Shown: positions 1-9,265, counted from the stretch's first letter. The stretch is 22,610 nucleotides of DNA from Thiosocius sp049669185 (GCA_049669185.1 JBATKF010000290.1:1-22610), one strand, 5' to 3'. Numbers and translations are program-made. The notes: a model not told the origin generated them from the sequence alone.

Positions 1-1
1 C

Positions 2-1453
2 CCGGTACGAGGCCTGCTCACGCAGGCCGCCGCCCATCTGCGGCCCGACGACGACCCGCACGCCGGTGACCGTCAGTGGCGCTGTATTGCGGACACTCAC
101 CACCAGGTAGCCGTCAGACGCCAGGCCCAGGGCGGTCTTGAGGTAGCGCGCGGGATTGTCCTGCAGGTCAAGGCGCGCGAGCTGCGCTTCCGCCAGGGTG
201 CCGACATTCGACTTCGATGAAGCCGCCGTGCGGAAGTAACGGATTGCCTCGTCGCGCTTTCCGGTGAGCTGCGCCGCACGGCCAAGGCCGTAATAGCCCT
301 CTGCGGTCGGCAACAGTGCGACACTGCGCTCGAGGTCGCGTATCGCCCCGCGCGGGTCGTCGACCTCGTCACGGATCAGGCCGCGTGCCAACAGCGGACG
401 ATAGTACTCGGGGTTCAGCTCAACCGCGCGATCGAGATCCTCGAGCGCAGCCCTGTCGTTGTCCTGGGCCGCCTTGATCTCGCCGCGCAGGCTGTAAAAT
501 ACAGCCTCGTCGGGCTCGATCCGGATTGCAAGATTGACTTTGCGCAGTGCCGTCTTCAGGTCTTTGTTCTCAACCGCCCTGCGCGCCTCGTCGTAGGCCT
601 CGTAGGCCGGCTTGTTGCGCCGCAGACGGGCGATCTCCCGCTGATATCTCGCCTCGCCGATCTCGCCGCCGGGGTTACCCAGCTGGTCGACTAGCGCTCG
701 ATTTGCCGCAACCCGCTCGGCCGACGGCGGGTGGCTGGCGAACAGTCCCTCGAGCCAATTGGTTTGCCTGTCTTCCGCCAACCGCACGAAGGTCTCCTGC
801 AGCTGCACCGCGGCGGACGGGTCATAGCCGGCGCGTACCATATAGCGCATGCCATAGAGATCGGCCTCGCTTTCGTCGTCGCGACTGAACTTCTGATTGG
901 TCAGCTGGGCGCCGACATTGGCGCCCATCAGACCGATGTCACCATAGCCGGAATCGCCCAGGGCGACACCGGCGGCCACCAGCGCACCCTGCAGGAACAT
1001 GCCGCGCTCCATCGACTGCGCGCTGTGCCGGGCGGCGGCGTGCACGATCTCGTGAGCCAATACCGCCGCCAGCTCAGCCTCGCTGCGCAACTCCACCAAC
1101 AGCCCGCGATTGATGGAGATCTTGCCGCCGGGCAGCGCCCAAGCATTCGGTGAGGAGTCATTGAGGACCTTGAATTCGTAGGGCAGTTTGCGGTCGCTGA
1201 CCTTGGCCAGGCGATCACCGACCGACGCGACATAGGCGGTCAACGCAGGCTCCAGGATATAGTCGCCGCCCTGAGCCTGGCGATAAGGCCCGTAGTTCTT
1301 CTGCCCGATCGCCATTTCCTGCGCCTCCGAGACCAGTGTGATCTCGTTCTTGCCGGTGACCGGATTGACGGCGCAGCCGACCATTGCCCCGATCAACACC
1401 GTCAGCACCACCATGGCGATGGTGTCGCGGCGAATTGGTCTGTTGCTTCTCAT
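2..1453 (-). CDS. M48 family zinc metalloprotease lipoprotein with helical/TPR-like C-terminal region (partial, 3' end off the window)
   Basis: Reading leftward from an ATG at 1453, the frame stays open for 484 codons to the window edge, so the C-terminus is missing. The N-terminus is a hydrophobic segment ending in a Cys (about residue 27, context AMVGC), which suggests a lipoprotein signal peptide, although Met at -3 is atypical. The catalytic zinc site is clear: HEIVH at residues 133-137 (HExxH) and a downstream SEAD with Glu at about 196 as the third ligand. After the protease domain comes an Ala/Arg/Glu-rich helical region with TPR-like spacing (about residues 280-430), then a beta-type segment cut by the edge. 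This order matches BepA/YfgC-like periplasmic proteases, which combine an M48 domain with TPRs and handle outer-membrane protein quality control. The family call is strong; the specific BepA role is inferred. Confidence 0.88.
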   Translation of the reverse strand, partial: MRSNRPIRRDTIAMVVLTVLIGAMVGCAVNPVTGKNEITLVSEAQEMAIGQKNYGPYRQAQGGDYILEPALTAYVASVGDRLAKVSDRKLPYEFKVLNDSSPNAWALPGGKISINRGLLVELRSEAELAAVLAHEIVHAAARHSAQSMERGMFLQGALVAAGVALGDSGYGDIGLMGANVGAQLTNQKFSRDDESEADLYGMRYMVRAGYDPSAAVQLQETFVRLAEDRQTNWLEGLFASHPPSAERVAANRALVDQLGNPGGEIGEARYQREIARLRRNKPAYEAYDEARRAVENKDLKTALRKVNLAIRIEPDEAVFYSLRGEIKAAQDNDRAALEDLDRAVELNPEYYRPLLARGLIRDEVDDPRGAIRDLERSVALLPTAEGYYGLGRAAQLTGKRDEAIRYFRTAASSKSNVGTLAEAQLARLDLQDNPARYLKTALGLASDGYLVVSVRNTAPLTVTGVRVVVGPQMGGGLREQASYR

Positions 1454-1614
1454 GGTTTCGATGTCGTGTCGCCCCGCTGGCTGGAACACAAGAGACGGAG
1501 GGTTGATTCGCACCACCCGTTGCGCCACCGAACAAACTAAAAATCTCGCACAGTTCTTGGTGGAATGCGCTGCGCTCCCTACAGCCTGCGCAGTAACAGA
1601 CTCTGACGATCGCG

Positions 1615-2412
1615 TCAGGTTCCTTTCTCGGCCTCCTTGACCTGCTCCCAGGCCGCATCGAGCGCCTCGAGAGAGAGCTCCCGCAAGTCTTGCCGACCCG
1701 AATTGCCAAGCAGCGTCTCCATGGCACGAAAGCGCCGCTCGAACTTCTCATTCGCGCGGCTCAGGGTCTGTTCCGCGTCCATGCCGAGCAGGCGGATCAC
1801 ATTGACCATCGCAAAAAGCAGATCACCGAGTTCGGCCTGCAAGCGGTCAGGGTCGATGGTTGCAACCTCCGCCTCGACCTCGTCGAGCTCCTCGCGCACC
1901 TTGTCGAAGGCGCCCCGCGCATCCGGCCAGTCGAACCCGACCCTCGCCGCGCGTTTCTGCAGCTTCTCGGCACGTATCAGCGCCGGCAGTGCACGCGCCA
2001 CGCCGTCCATCTGGCTGGCCTCCGCCGCCTGGTGCCTGCCCGCACGCTCCTCTGCCTTGTTCTGTTCCCAGGCCTGGCGCAACTGCGCCTCATCGGTGAC
2101 TTTCGCATCGGCGAATACGTGCGGATGACGCCGGACCATCTTGTCGCAGATGCCCTGGGCGACGTCATGAAAATCGAATTGGCCCTCTTCGCGCGCGATC
2201 TGGCTGTAGAAAACGATCTGAAACAGCAGATCGCCGAGTTCATCGCGCAGCTCGCGCATGTCGCCGCGCTGGATGGCGTCGGCCACCTCATAGGCCTCCT
2301 CCAGTGTGTAGGGGACGATGGTCGCGTAGGTCTGGCGCCGATCCCAGGGACAGCCGCCCTCGGGATCGCGCAGACGCGCCATGATTGTCAGCAGTCTCTG
2401 CACAGCCTCCAT
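1615..2412 (-). CDS. mazG: Nucleoside triphosphate pyrophosphohydrolase MazG
   Basis: This 265-residue protein is the expected length for E. coli-type MazG, which hydrolyses (d)NTPs to NMP and pyrophosphate in the cytoplasm and removes non-canonical nucleotides. It has two tandem MazG domains. The first carries the metal-binding EExxE...ExxD pattern as EEAYE (38-42) and ELGD (58-61), preceded by the family hallmark CPWD at 21-24. The second repeats it as EELDEVEAE followed by AELGDLLFAMVN in the last third. The ATG directly abuts the TGA of the upstream SRAP gene with no bases between, so the two are probably translationally coupled. It is the last gene of a dgt-SRAP-mazG operon. Confidence 0.95.
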   Translation of the reverse strand: MEAVQRLLTIMARLRDPEGGCPWDRRQTYATIVPYTLEEAYEVADAIQRGDMRELRDELGDLLFQIVFYSQIAREEGQFDFHDVAQGICDKMVRRHPHVFADAKVTDEAQLRQAWEQNKAEERAGRHQAAEASQMDGVARALPALIRAEKLQKRAARVGFDWPDARGAFDKVREELDEVEAEVATIDPDRLQAELGDLLFAMVNVIRLLGMDAEQTLSRANEKFERRFRAMETLLGNSGRQDLRELSLEALDAAWEQVKEAEKGT

Positions 2413-3090
2413 TCAGGACTCGCCCTCCAGGGCCACAATCAAGTCCGGCTGGTCGACCCTGGGATTGTTGACCGCGCGGCCTACCGGATACACCGTCAGA
2501 GCGGGCGCCCGCTGCGCGGCGAGTAAGGTCTCCAGCGGTTGCGGTTTCTGGCTACGGATGTCCAGCCAAAGATCGAAGGCAGTTGGATCGATCACCACCG
2601 GCATGCGCTCATGCACCGCCCTGACCTGCGCATTGGCCTCGCCGACCAGGATGGTGCAGGACGCCAGCTCGTTGCCGTCGGCGTCCTGCCAGTGCTCCCA
2701 GAGCCCGGCCAATGCGAGTGGCCTCCCGTCGCTCGGTCGCAGCACGAAGGGCTGCTTCTTGCCGCCCGCACTGCGCCACTCGTAGAAGCCGTCTGCCGGT
2801 AGCAGGCAGCGTCGATAACGAAAGGCATTGCGGTAGGCCGGCTTCTGCGCCACCGTCTCGACCCGCGCGTTTATCATGCTGAAGCGGCTGTCTGGCCCTT
2901 TCGACCAGGCGGGTATCAGGCCCCAGCGCACCAGCACCATCTCGCGCCGGCCGTTGTGATCCTGGCGGATGATCGGCACCGGCTGGGTCGGCGCGATGTT
3001 GTAGCGTGCCTCGAGCAGCGGCATCGGCATCTCGCCGAATAGCTTGGCCAGTTTGTCGGCGTTCGAATGCAGGAAATAGCGGCCGCACAT
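2413..3090 (-). CDS. yedK: SRAP domain abasic-site DNA-protein crosslink protein (YedK/HMCES family)
   Basis: This 225-residue protein begins MCGRY, which leaves Cys2 as the N-terminal residue after Met removal. In this family that Cys forms a thiazolidine crosslink with abasic sites in single-stranded DNA. The other active-site residues are present: Asn31 in ARYNIAPTQ, Glu104 in DGFYEW and His160 in HERMPVV. The RWGLIPAW and INARVET motifs are also family hallmarks. Length equals the usual bacterial size (about 220). The start leaves a 14-nt gap from the dgt stop and the end touches mazG, so it sits inside a nucleotide-hygiene operon. No strong Shine-Dalgarno is visible. Family assignment is firm; the crosslinking role is known from E. 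coli YedK and human HMCES. Confidence 0.95.
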   Translation of the reverse strand: MCGRYFLHSNADKLAKLFGEMPMPLLEARYNIAPTQPVPIIRQDHNGRREMVLVRWGLIPAWSKGPDSRFSMINARVETVAQKPAYRNAFRYRRCLLPADGFYEWRSAGGKKQPFVLRPSDGRPLALAGLWEHWQDADGNELASCTILVGEANAQVRAVHERMPVVIDPTAFDLWLDIRSQKPQPLETLLAAQRAPALTVYPVGRAVNNPRVDQPDLIVALEGES

Positions 3091-3104
3091 AGGCTACTAC
3101 CAGG

Positions 3105-4463
3105 CTAGGAGCCCGGCAGCGAGATGCCGGTGACTTTCTTGTACAGGCTGACCGCATAGGAGTCGGTCATGCCCGAGACAAAGTCCGTCAACAGCAACAG
3201 CCGCAGATAAGGATCATCGACCGGCACCCGATCGGGGCCGACGAACTGCTCGGGTACCAGGCGAATCAGCATGCGGCTGCGCGGCGAGGCTCGCTCGGCG
3301 TGCTCTGCGACGTCATCCACCACCTGGACGAAACGCTCCAGCAGGTCGCTGACCACCTGGAATCCGGCGGCCTGGATGCTCACCACCTCTGGCGCGCAAT
3401 AGATCCGCTGGCGGGCATTGTCGATCAGCGCATCCAGCGCGGCGCGCGCCGGCACCTCGTCCAGCAGCGGGACATCGAACCGTCCGGCGAGGATAGCGTC
3501 TTCGTTGTCCATGAAGCAGCTGAGCGCCTGGCGTATCACCTCGTTGATGACCTTGGCGCGCAGGAATTCGACCCGATCCTTGGGGTCGCGAATGCGCTCC
3601 AGGCGCGGACGCTGGTGCTCCGGATCGCTGAGCAGCGCCCAGAACATCTCCAGCACCTCTGGATAGCTGAAGTGGCCGAGACGATAACCGTCCTCGATGT
3701 CGATGACACGGTAACTGATGTCATCCGCCGCCTCGACCAGGAAGGCCAGCGGATGCCGGCACCACATCGCGTGATGACTGTCGCGCCGGATCAGGCCCAC
3801 GGTCGCCGCCACATCCTCGAATGACCCACGATCGGCCGCGGTGAATCCCTGCTTCTTCGCACTGATGCCCGCGAAGCGACTTCCGCCGAGGCATGACTCA
3901 CGGGGGTATTTGGTGAACGCTGCGAGGGTCGCACAGGTGAGTTGAAGGCCGCCCAGATTGTCCGGATTCTGCAGCCGCGTGATGATGCGAAAACCCTGTG
4001 CATTACCCTCGAACGACAGGAAATCCTCGCGCTCGCTGCCGGTCAACAGGGCCACGCGGCGCGCGCCATAGTCCGCGTTGTGCGCCCAGTGGCGTATTGC
4101 ATCTTCGCCGGAGTGACCAAACGGGGGATTGCCGATGTCGTGCGCAAGACACGCGGCCGCGACGATGCTGCCCAGATCGGCCGCCTCGATCGCGTCCAGA
4201 CGGTGGCGGCGGATCACCTGCTCACCGACCAGGGTGCCAAGCGAACGGCCGATGCTCGAGGCCTCGAGACTGTGCGTGAGGCGGGTGCGTATGTAGTCCA
4301 CGTTAGACAGCGGGAAGACCTGCGTCTTGTCCTGCATCCGTCGAAACGCCGAGGAAAAGACGATGCGATCGAAGTCGCGCTGAAAATCCGTGCGCGCGCT
4401 CGACGCCGAGGGGGGTTGCTGCGAACCGAGCCGGTCTCGCGAGAGCAATTGCTGCCAGTGCAT
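3105..4463 (-). CDS. dgt: Deoxyguanosinetriphosphate triphosphohydrolase (HD-domain dNTPase)
   Basis: The protein cleaves dGTP (or other dNTPs) to the nucleoside plus triphosphate in the cytoplasm. I chose the ATG at 4463 (452 aa, starting MHWQQLL) over an upstream in-frame start at 4568, because the extra 35 residues are low-complexity and basic, and the family homology begins soon after MHW. The HD metal site is complete: His64 in RTRLTHSLE, His108-Asp109 in LAHDIGNPPFGHSGE and a later Asp in the DDISYRVIDIEDG region. KTQVFPL near residue 46 is a typical dGTPase signature. It is the first gene of a leftward operon with SRAP and mazG. No clear ribosome-binding site precedes the chosen ATG, so the start is less certain than the identity. 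Confidence 0.93.
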   Translation of the reverse strand: MHWQQLLSRDRLGSQQPPSASSARTDFQRDFDRIVFSSAFRRMQDKTQVFPLSNVDYIRTRLTHSLEASSIGRSLGTLVGEQVIRRHRLDAIEAADLGSIVAAACLAHDIGNPPFGHSGEDAIRHWAHNADYGARRVALLTGSEREDFLSFEGNAQGFRIITRLQNPDNLGGLQLTCATLAAFTKYPRESCLGGSRFAGISAKKQGFTAADRGSFEDVAATVGLIRRDSHHAMWCRHPLAFLVEAADDISYRVIDIEDGYRLGHFSYPEVLEMFWALLSDPEHQRPRLERIRDPKDRVEFLRAKVINEVIRQALSCFMDNEDAILAGRFDVPLLDEVPARAALDALIDNARQRIYCAPEVVSIQAAGFQVVSDLLERFVQVVDDVAEHAERASPRSRMLIRLVPEQFVGPDRVPVDDPYLRLLLLTDFVSGMTDSYAVSLYKKVTGISLPGS

Positions 4464-4747
4464 AGTGATGGGGCGATTCCGGTCGGTTCGGCGATGCCGT
4501 TTTTTTTCGCTAGGAAATGTACCACCCGGCGCGAAGCGCTGACCACCCGGGGGTTGGTCCTCTCGCACCCCGTGCTACAAAACTCAAGGTCAGAATCTCC
4601 CGCGGGATAGGCGCCCATAAGTAATTTCGTATTTATCAATAGAATTTGTTTATATAAGCCGATTGAGGTAGACTTCCGTCGTCGTTTTCTGGCGTTCAGG
4701 CTGCAGGGAACGCGCAAGGTCCTCGATCTGACTCTGGAGTCTGTGAA
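4464..4747. other. Divergent intergenic region between dgt and the RND adaptor gene
   Basis: No gene is visible here. The segment at about 4600-4670 is strikingly AT-rich against the GC-rich background (it includes TTTGTTTATATAAG) and probably carries promoters for the leftward dgt operon and the rightward efflux operon. I could not choose a convincing -35/-10 pair. An imperfect inverted repeat of GACCA and TGGTC flanks a CCCGGGG core near 4540-4558. Confidence 0.4.
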
Positions 4748-5932
4748 ATGAAGCTTTTCAGTGGCGTCATTGCCGCGGTCTGTGTCACCGTCCTGGGCCA
4801 GGCCTTCGCAGCCGACTCCCCACGCGGCGAGTATCTTTTCCATGTGGTTACCCGAGACGCTATCCCGGTAACGCTGTCGTTTGCCGGCACGGTATCGGCC
4901 GACAAGACACTGCAGCTCACCGCACAGATGCCAGGTCGCATCGCGGATATCGCCGGCCAAGAGGGCGACGAATTCGCGGCCGGCACGGTGTTGATCGAAT
5001 TGGAGGACAGCGCCCTGTTGGCGCGCCGCGAGGCCGCACTGGCCAGCCGTGATGCGGCGGCCGCCGAAATCCGCAATGCCCAAGTCCAGCTCGATCGCGA
5101 ACGCTTCTCACCGCGCTCCAACGCATCCAATACCGCACCGGGCGGCATGGGGATGCCGGCGATGATGGATCAGGTGTTCGCCAATCCGATGCAAAACATG
5201 ATGGGTATGCGAAGCCGCGGCGCCGACCGTACGTCGGACCTGGTCAGTATGGAGACCCAGTTGGCGCAGGCCACCACGCGGCTCAAGACGGCCGAGGCCA
5301 ACATCCGCGAGATCGATTCGCTGCTGCGCGATACCAGGGGGGTGGCAGAGTTCTCCGGCGTGATCCAAAAGGTGCACGTAGAAGTAGGCGATACCGTCCA
5401 GCCAGGGCAGCCACTGCTCGATTTCAGTGAGTCGGCCGCGCTGGTCGTCGAGGCCGATCTGCCAATTCGTCTGAGTCGCACGCTGGCACTGGGCCAGCCG
5501 CTGATCGTGGCGCTGGGCGGCGACCAGAGGCTGGCGGCCCCGGTCAGCCGTATCTACCCGGTGGCCGATCCGCGTCAAAACACCGTGCGCATAGAACTCA
5601 CGCTGCCGGTCGGCGCCGGCGCCACCCCCGGTCAGTACGTCGAGATCCGCGTGCCCGACAACGCCGCTGGCGTGCCCGATCAACTCGTCATCCCGCAGAG
5701 CGCCATCGTTACGAAAGGCGGACTGCCGCTGGTCTTCACGGTCGATGGCGCGGGCAAGGCCCGCCTGCGTGTCGTGCGGCTCGGCAATTCGCCCGATGGC
5801 AAGACCCGGGTGGTGTTGTCCGGCGTCGACGTCGGCGACCGGCTGATCGACCAGCCACCGCCGGGCCTACGCGCTGGTACACAGGTCGTCGAGCCGCCGA
5901 CGAAGCCGGAAACGGCACAGAACACAGAATAA
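4748..5932 (+). CDS. RND efflux system periplasmic adaptor subunit (HlyD/AcrA type)
   Basis: This 394-residue membrane fusion protein bridges an inner-membrane RND pump and an outer-membrane channel. It starts with a cleavable signal peptide (hydrophobic residues 3-20, likely cut after QAFA at about 21). The barrel-sandwich (lipoyl-like) half-motif follows at about 45-90 (FAGTVS, PGRIADI, GTVLIELED), then the first hairpin helix at about 90-120. A loop at 121-165 contains eight Met between residues 134 and 154. The second helix is about 165-195, then the returning lipoyl half (EVGDTVQPGQPLLDFSE) and the beta-barrel domains. The pump gene starts 13 nt after its stop, so they form an operon. 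The substrate is unknown; the Met cluster could point to metal, but that is speculative. Confidence 0.92.
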   Translation: MKLFSGVIAAVCVTVLGQAFAADSPRGEYLFHVVTRDAIPVTLSFAGTVSADKTLQLTAQMPGRIADIAGQEGDEFAAGTVLIELEDSALLARREAALASRDAAAAEIRNAQVQLDRERFSPRSNASNTAPGGMGMPAMMDQVFANPMQNMMGMRSRGADRTSDLVSMETQLAQATTRLKTAEANIREIDSLLRDTRGVAEFSGVIQKVHVEVGDTVQPGQPLLDFSESAALVVEADLPIRLSRTLALGQPLIVALGGDQRLAAPVSRIYPVADPRQNTVRIELTLPVGAGATPGQYVEIRVPDNAAGVPDQLVIPQSAIVTKGGLPLVFTVDGAGKARLRVVRLGNSPDGKTRVVLSGVDVGDRLIDQPPPGLRAGTQVVEPPTKPETAQNTE

Positions 5933-5945
5933 GCAAGGGTTCGCC

Positions 5946-8900
5946 ATGTCGGACATCGAACGCAAGGAAGCCGCGGCCGCCGAGCTCGGTCTCGCCGGCA
6001 AGACAGCGCGTGCATTCATTCATTCGCCGCTCTCGCCGCTGCTATTCCTCGCGATGCTGGCAATGGGGGTCCTCGGCCTGATGGCCACCCCGCGCCAGGA
6101 GGACCCGCAGATTTCGGTGCCGCTGGTCGATATTTTCCTCCAGTACCCCGGCGCCTCGGCCGAGCAGGTGGCGGCGATGGCGGTTAATCCACTCGAGCGC
6201 ATCATGAGCGAGATCCCGGGCGTGAAGCATGTCTACTCGGCAAGCATGCGCGGCCAGGGCATCGTCACGGTGCGCTTTAAGGTGGGCGAGCAGACCGGCC
6301 CCTCGCTGGTCAAGGTGCACGACAAGCTCGCCTCGCACCTCGACCAGATGCCAACAGGTGTTCAGATGCCGCCGCTGGTCAAAGTCAAAGGCATCGACGA
6401 TGTCCCGGTCGTCACCCTGACGCTCTGGTCACCCGAACTCGATGGCGGCAGCCTGCGCCGGCTCGGCGTCAACCTGTTGCAGCAGCTCAAACGGATACCC
6501 AACACCGGCCAGGGCTTCGTGGTGGGCGGACAGCAGCAGCAAATCCGGGTCGAGATCCTGCCCGACAAGCTGAGCGGCAAGGGGCTGACCCCCGGCGAGG
6601 TGATCAACGTGATCCGCGGCAGTAACGCCGAGCAGATGGTTGGACGTTCCGAGACCGACAACCTCGACTCGCGCATCTATGCCGGCAGCTTCCTGAGGTC
6701 GCCGCGCGACATCGAGAATCTGGTCGTTCGAGTGATCGACGGGACCCCGATATACGTGCGCGACGTGGCCAATGTCAGCTGGGCCAACGAGGAGGCGAGC
6801 AGCTTTGTGAACTATTACTCCGGGCCGGCCTATGCCAGCGTCGACGGCGCGGAAAAACAGGCCGACGGCGACCTCGCAGTCACGGTCGCGCTCGCAAAAA
6901 AAGAAGGTTCAAACGGCGTCACGGTGGCGAACGACATCCTGGCCATGGTCGAGTCGCTGACCGGTCGACTGATTCCCGAGCAGGTCCATGTGGAGGTCAC
7001 GCGAAACTACGGCGAGACCGCGCAGGATAAGGTCAACGAGCTGCTGTTCAAGCTGGTCGTCGCGACCGGTATCGTCACGGTATTGGTGTGGTATTCGCTC
7101 GGCCTGAAGCCGGCGATCGTGGTCACCGTTGTAATCCCGGTCGTTATCCTGATGACGGTGTTCGCGGCGTTCGTGATGGGCTTCAGCATCGATCGGGTAT
7201 CCCTGTTCGCGCTGATCTTCTCGATCGGGATCCTGGTCGACGACGCGATCGTGGTGGTCGAGAACATCTACCGACGCTGGCTGATGGTCGGCGAGCCCTC
7301 GACCGAGGTCGCGGTCGATGCGGTGCGTGAGGTCGGCAACCCGACCATCCTCGCCACCTTCACCGTGGTCGCCGCACTGATGCCGATGGCCTTCGTCAGC
7401 GGCCTTATGGGGCCCTACATGGCACCGATCCCAGTGCTCGGCTCGATCGCGATGCTGATCTCGCTGTTCGCGGCCTTTGCGTTCACCTCGTATCTGGCGA
7501 TGCGCATCCGCCCCTCGATGGCACAGTTGAAGAAGGCCGAGGAGGCCGAGCACGCGAGCAACGAAAAGCTCGACCGGCTGTTTCGCAGGGTGATCCCGAG
7601 GCTTCTCGACAGCAAGACCGCCGGCTATGGCTTCCTCGTCGGACTGATAGTGTTGTTCTTCGCGGTGATGGCGATGTTCTACACCACCGCCGTCACCGTG
7701 AAGATGCTGCCTTACGACAACAAGGCGGAATTCGCCGTAGTGATCGACATGCCCGAGGGCACTGCGCTACCGGCCACCAGCAACGTGGCGCGCGAGATGG
7801 CTGAGAAGCTGCGCGAGATCCCCGAGGTCACTGCACTGCAGACCTATGCCGGCACCGCGCGTCCGTTCGACTTCAACGGCATGGTGCGGCACTACTATCT
7901 ACGCAGCGATCCCTGGCTGGGCGAGGTCCAGGTGCAGCTGCTGAACAAAAAGGATCGCAAGCGCAGCAGTCACGACATCGCAGTCCAGGCGCGCGCGCTG
8001 CTGACTCCGCTGGCGCAGGAGGCCGGCGCGAGAATCACCATCGCCGAGATGCCGCCCGGACCGCCGGTGCTCCAGGCGGTGGTCGCCGAGATCTATGGCC
8101 CTGATGCGGCCACTCGACGCCAGGTCGCCTCGGACATGACCAGCTTATTCGAATCGGTCCCGGGGCTGGCCGATGTCGACAACTATATGAGCCAGCCCTA
8201 TGAGGCCTGGCGCTTCGTGATCGACACCCAAAAGGCCTCGACGAAGGGCGTCTCGACGCGTACGGTCATCGATACCCTGTCAAACGCGATGGGCGGATAC
8301 CGCATTACCGACGTCCGCGAGGGTTCTGCGCTGGAGCCGACCTGGATCGTGATCGAGGTCCCGCTCGCGCTGCGTGCCAACCCGTTGGCCCTCAGCGATC
8401 TACCGGTGCCGGGGCCACAAGGCAGCACGCTGCCGCTGACCGAGCTGGGCAGCTTCCAGCGCATTCAGGAAGACCCCATCATCTACCACAAGGACCTGCG
8501 CCCGTTGGAGTACGTGGTCGGCGATGCCGTCGGCCGCCTTGGTGCACCGATCTACCCGATGTTGGAGATCGACGAGAAGCTCGAGGACTATGTGACGCCG
8601 GATGGTCAGACCCTGTCGGGGACGATGACGGGCAAGCCGGCCGACACCGGCCTTTCGGCATTCGAGTGGGCGGGCGAATGGACCGTGACCTACGAGACCT
8701 TCCGCGACATGGGCGCGGCATTCGCGGTCGCGCTGGTGCTGATCTACATGCTGGTGGTCGGGATGTTCGGGAATTTTCTGGTGCCCGCGATCATCATGGC
8801 GCCCATCCCGTTGACCCTGCTCGGCATCGTGCCGGGTCACTGGCTGATCAGCTTGTTGACGGGTCACAACGCTTATTTCACCGCGACCTCGATGATCGGC

Positions 8901-9236
8901 TTCATCGCGCTGGCAGGGATCATCGTGCGGAATTCCATCCTCTTGGTCGACTTCGCCGTCGAGGAGGTTCGTCAGGGGGTCGAGGTGCGCGAGGCGGTGC
9001 TGCGCTCGTGCAAGGCCCGCACCCGTCCGATCATGATTACCGCGTTCGCGCTGATCGGTGGCGCCAGCGTGATCCTCACCGACCCGATCTTCCAGGGCAT
9101 GGCCATCTCGCTGATGTTCGGCGTGTTTGTCTCGACCGTTTTGACCCTGCTAGTCATCCCGCTCGGCTGCGTCAGTGCCGCAAACAGCCTGCGTGAGATC
9201 GCCGCCGCCCGGGACGCCGAGGCCGCCCAGCACTGA
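5946..9236 (+). CDS. RND efflux transporter permease subunit (AcrB/HAE-type)
   Basis: This 1096-residue inner-membrane proton-driven pump has the standard duplicated layout: TM1 near 28-48, a large periplasmic loop, a TM cluster at about 365-540, TM7 near 570, a second periplasmic loop and a C-terminal TM cluster at about 895-1080. The proton-relay Asp pair is present in TM4 as GILVDDAIVVVEN (Asp432-Asp433). At the TM10 site where AcrB has Lys940, this protein reads VRNSILLVDFA, placing Arg995 there. FLQYPGASAEQV near the N-terminus is a conserved family motif. It is somewhat longer than typical HAE1 pumps (about 1030-1050). It follows its adaptor closely; no TolC-type channel is present in the window. 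Drug-type versus other export cannot be decided from sequence alone. Confidence 0.95.
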   Translation: MSDIERKEAAAAELGLAGKTARAFIHSPLSPLLFLAMLAMGVLGLMATPRQEDPQISVPLVDIFLQYPGASAEQVAAMAVNPLERIMSEIPGVKHVYSASMRGQGIVTVRFKVGEQTGPSLVKVHDKLASHLDQMPTGVQMPPLVKVKGIDDVPVVTLTLWSPELDGGSLRRLGVNLLQQLKRIPNTGQGFVVGGQQQQIRVEILPDKLSGKGLTPGEVINVIRGSNAEQMVGRSETDNLDSRIYAGSFLRSPRDIENLVVRVIDGTPIYVRDVANVSWANEEASSFVNYYSGPAYASVDGAEKQADGDLAVTVALAKKEGSNGVTVANDILAMVESLTGRLIPEQVHVEVTRNYGETAQDKVNELLFKLVVATGIVTVLVWYSLGLKPAIVVTVVIPVVILMTVFAAFVMGFSIDRVSLFALIFSIGILVDDAIVVVENIYRRWLMVGEPSTEVAVDAVREVGNPTILATFTVVAALMPMAFVSGLMGPYMAPIPVLGSIAMLISLFAAFAFTSYLAMRIRPSMAQLKKAEEAEHASNEKLDRLFRRVIPRLLDSKTAGYGFLVGLIVLFFAVMAMFYTTAVTVKMLPYDNKAEFAVVIDMPEGTALPATSNVAREMAEKLREIPEVTALQTYAGTARPFDFNGMVRHYYLRSDPWLGEVQVQLLNKKDRKRSSHDIAVQARALLTPLAQEAGARITIAEMPPGPPVLQAVVAEIYGPDAATRRQVASDMTSLFESVPGLADVDNYMSQPYEAWRFVIDTQKASTKGVSTRTVIDTLSNAMGGYRITDVREGSALEPTWIVIEVPLALRANPLALSDLPVPGPQGSTLPLTELGSFQRIQEDPIIYHKDLRPLEYVVGDAVGRLGAPIYPMLEIDEKLEDYVTPDGQTLSGTMTGKPADTGLSAFEWAGEWTVTYETFRDMGAAFAVALVLIYMLVVGMFGNFLVPAIIMAPIPLTLLGIVPGHWLISLLTGHNAYFTATSMIGFIALAGIIVRNSILLVDFAVEEVRQGVEVREAVLRSCKARTRPIMITAFALIGGASVILTDPIFQGMAISLMFGVFVSTVLTLLVIPLGCVSAANSLREIAAARDAEAAQH

Positions 9237-9265
9237 GTCTGCACCCAGGCGTCTGCAAAGGCCCG

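Noticed and set aside
1690..2526. A 278-residue plus-strand open frame opposite mazG and the end of the SRAP gene
   Set aside because: It is antisense to two well-recognised genes, shows no family text of its own and is explained by high GC content suppressing stops.
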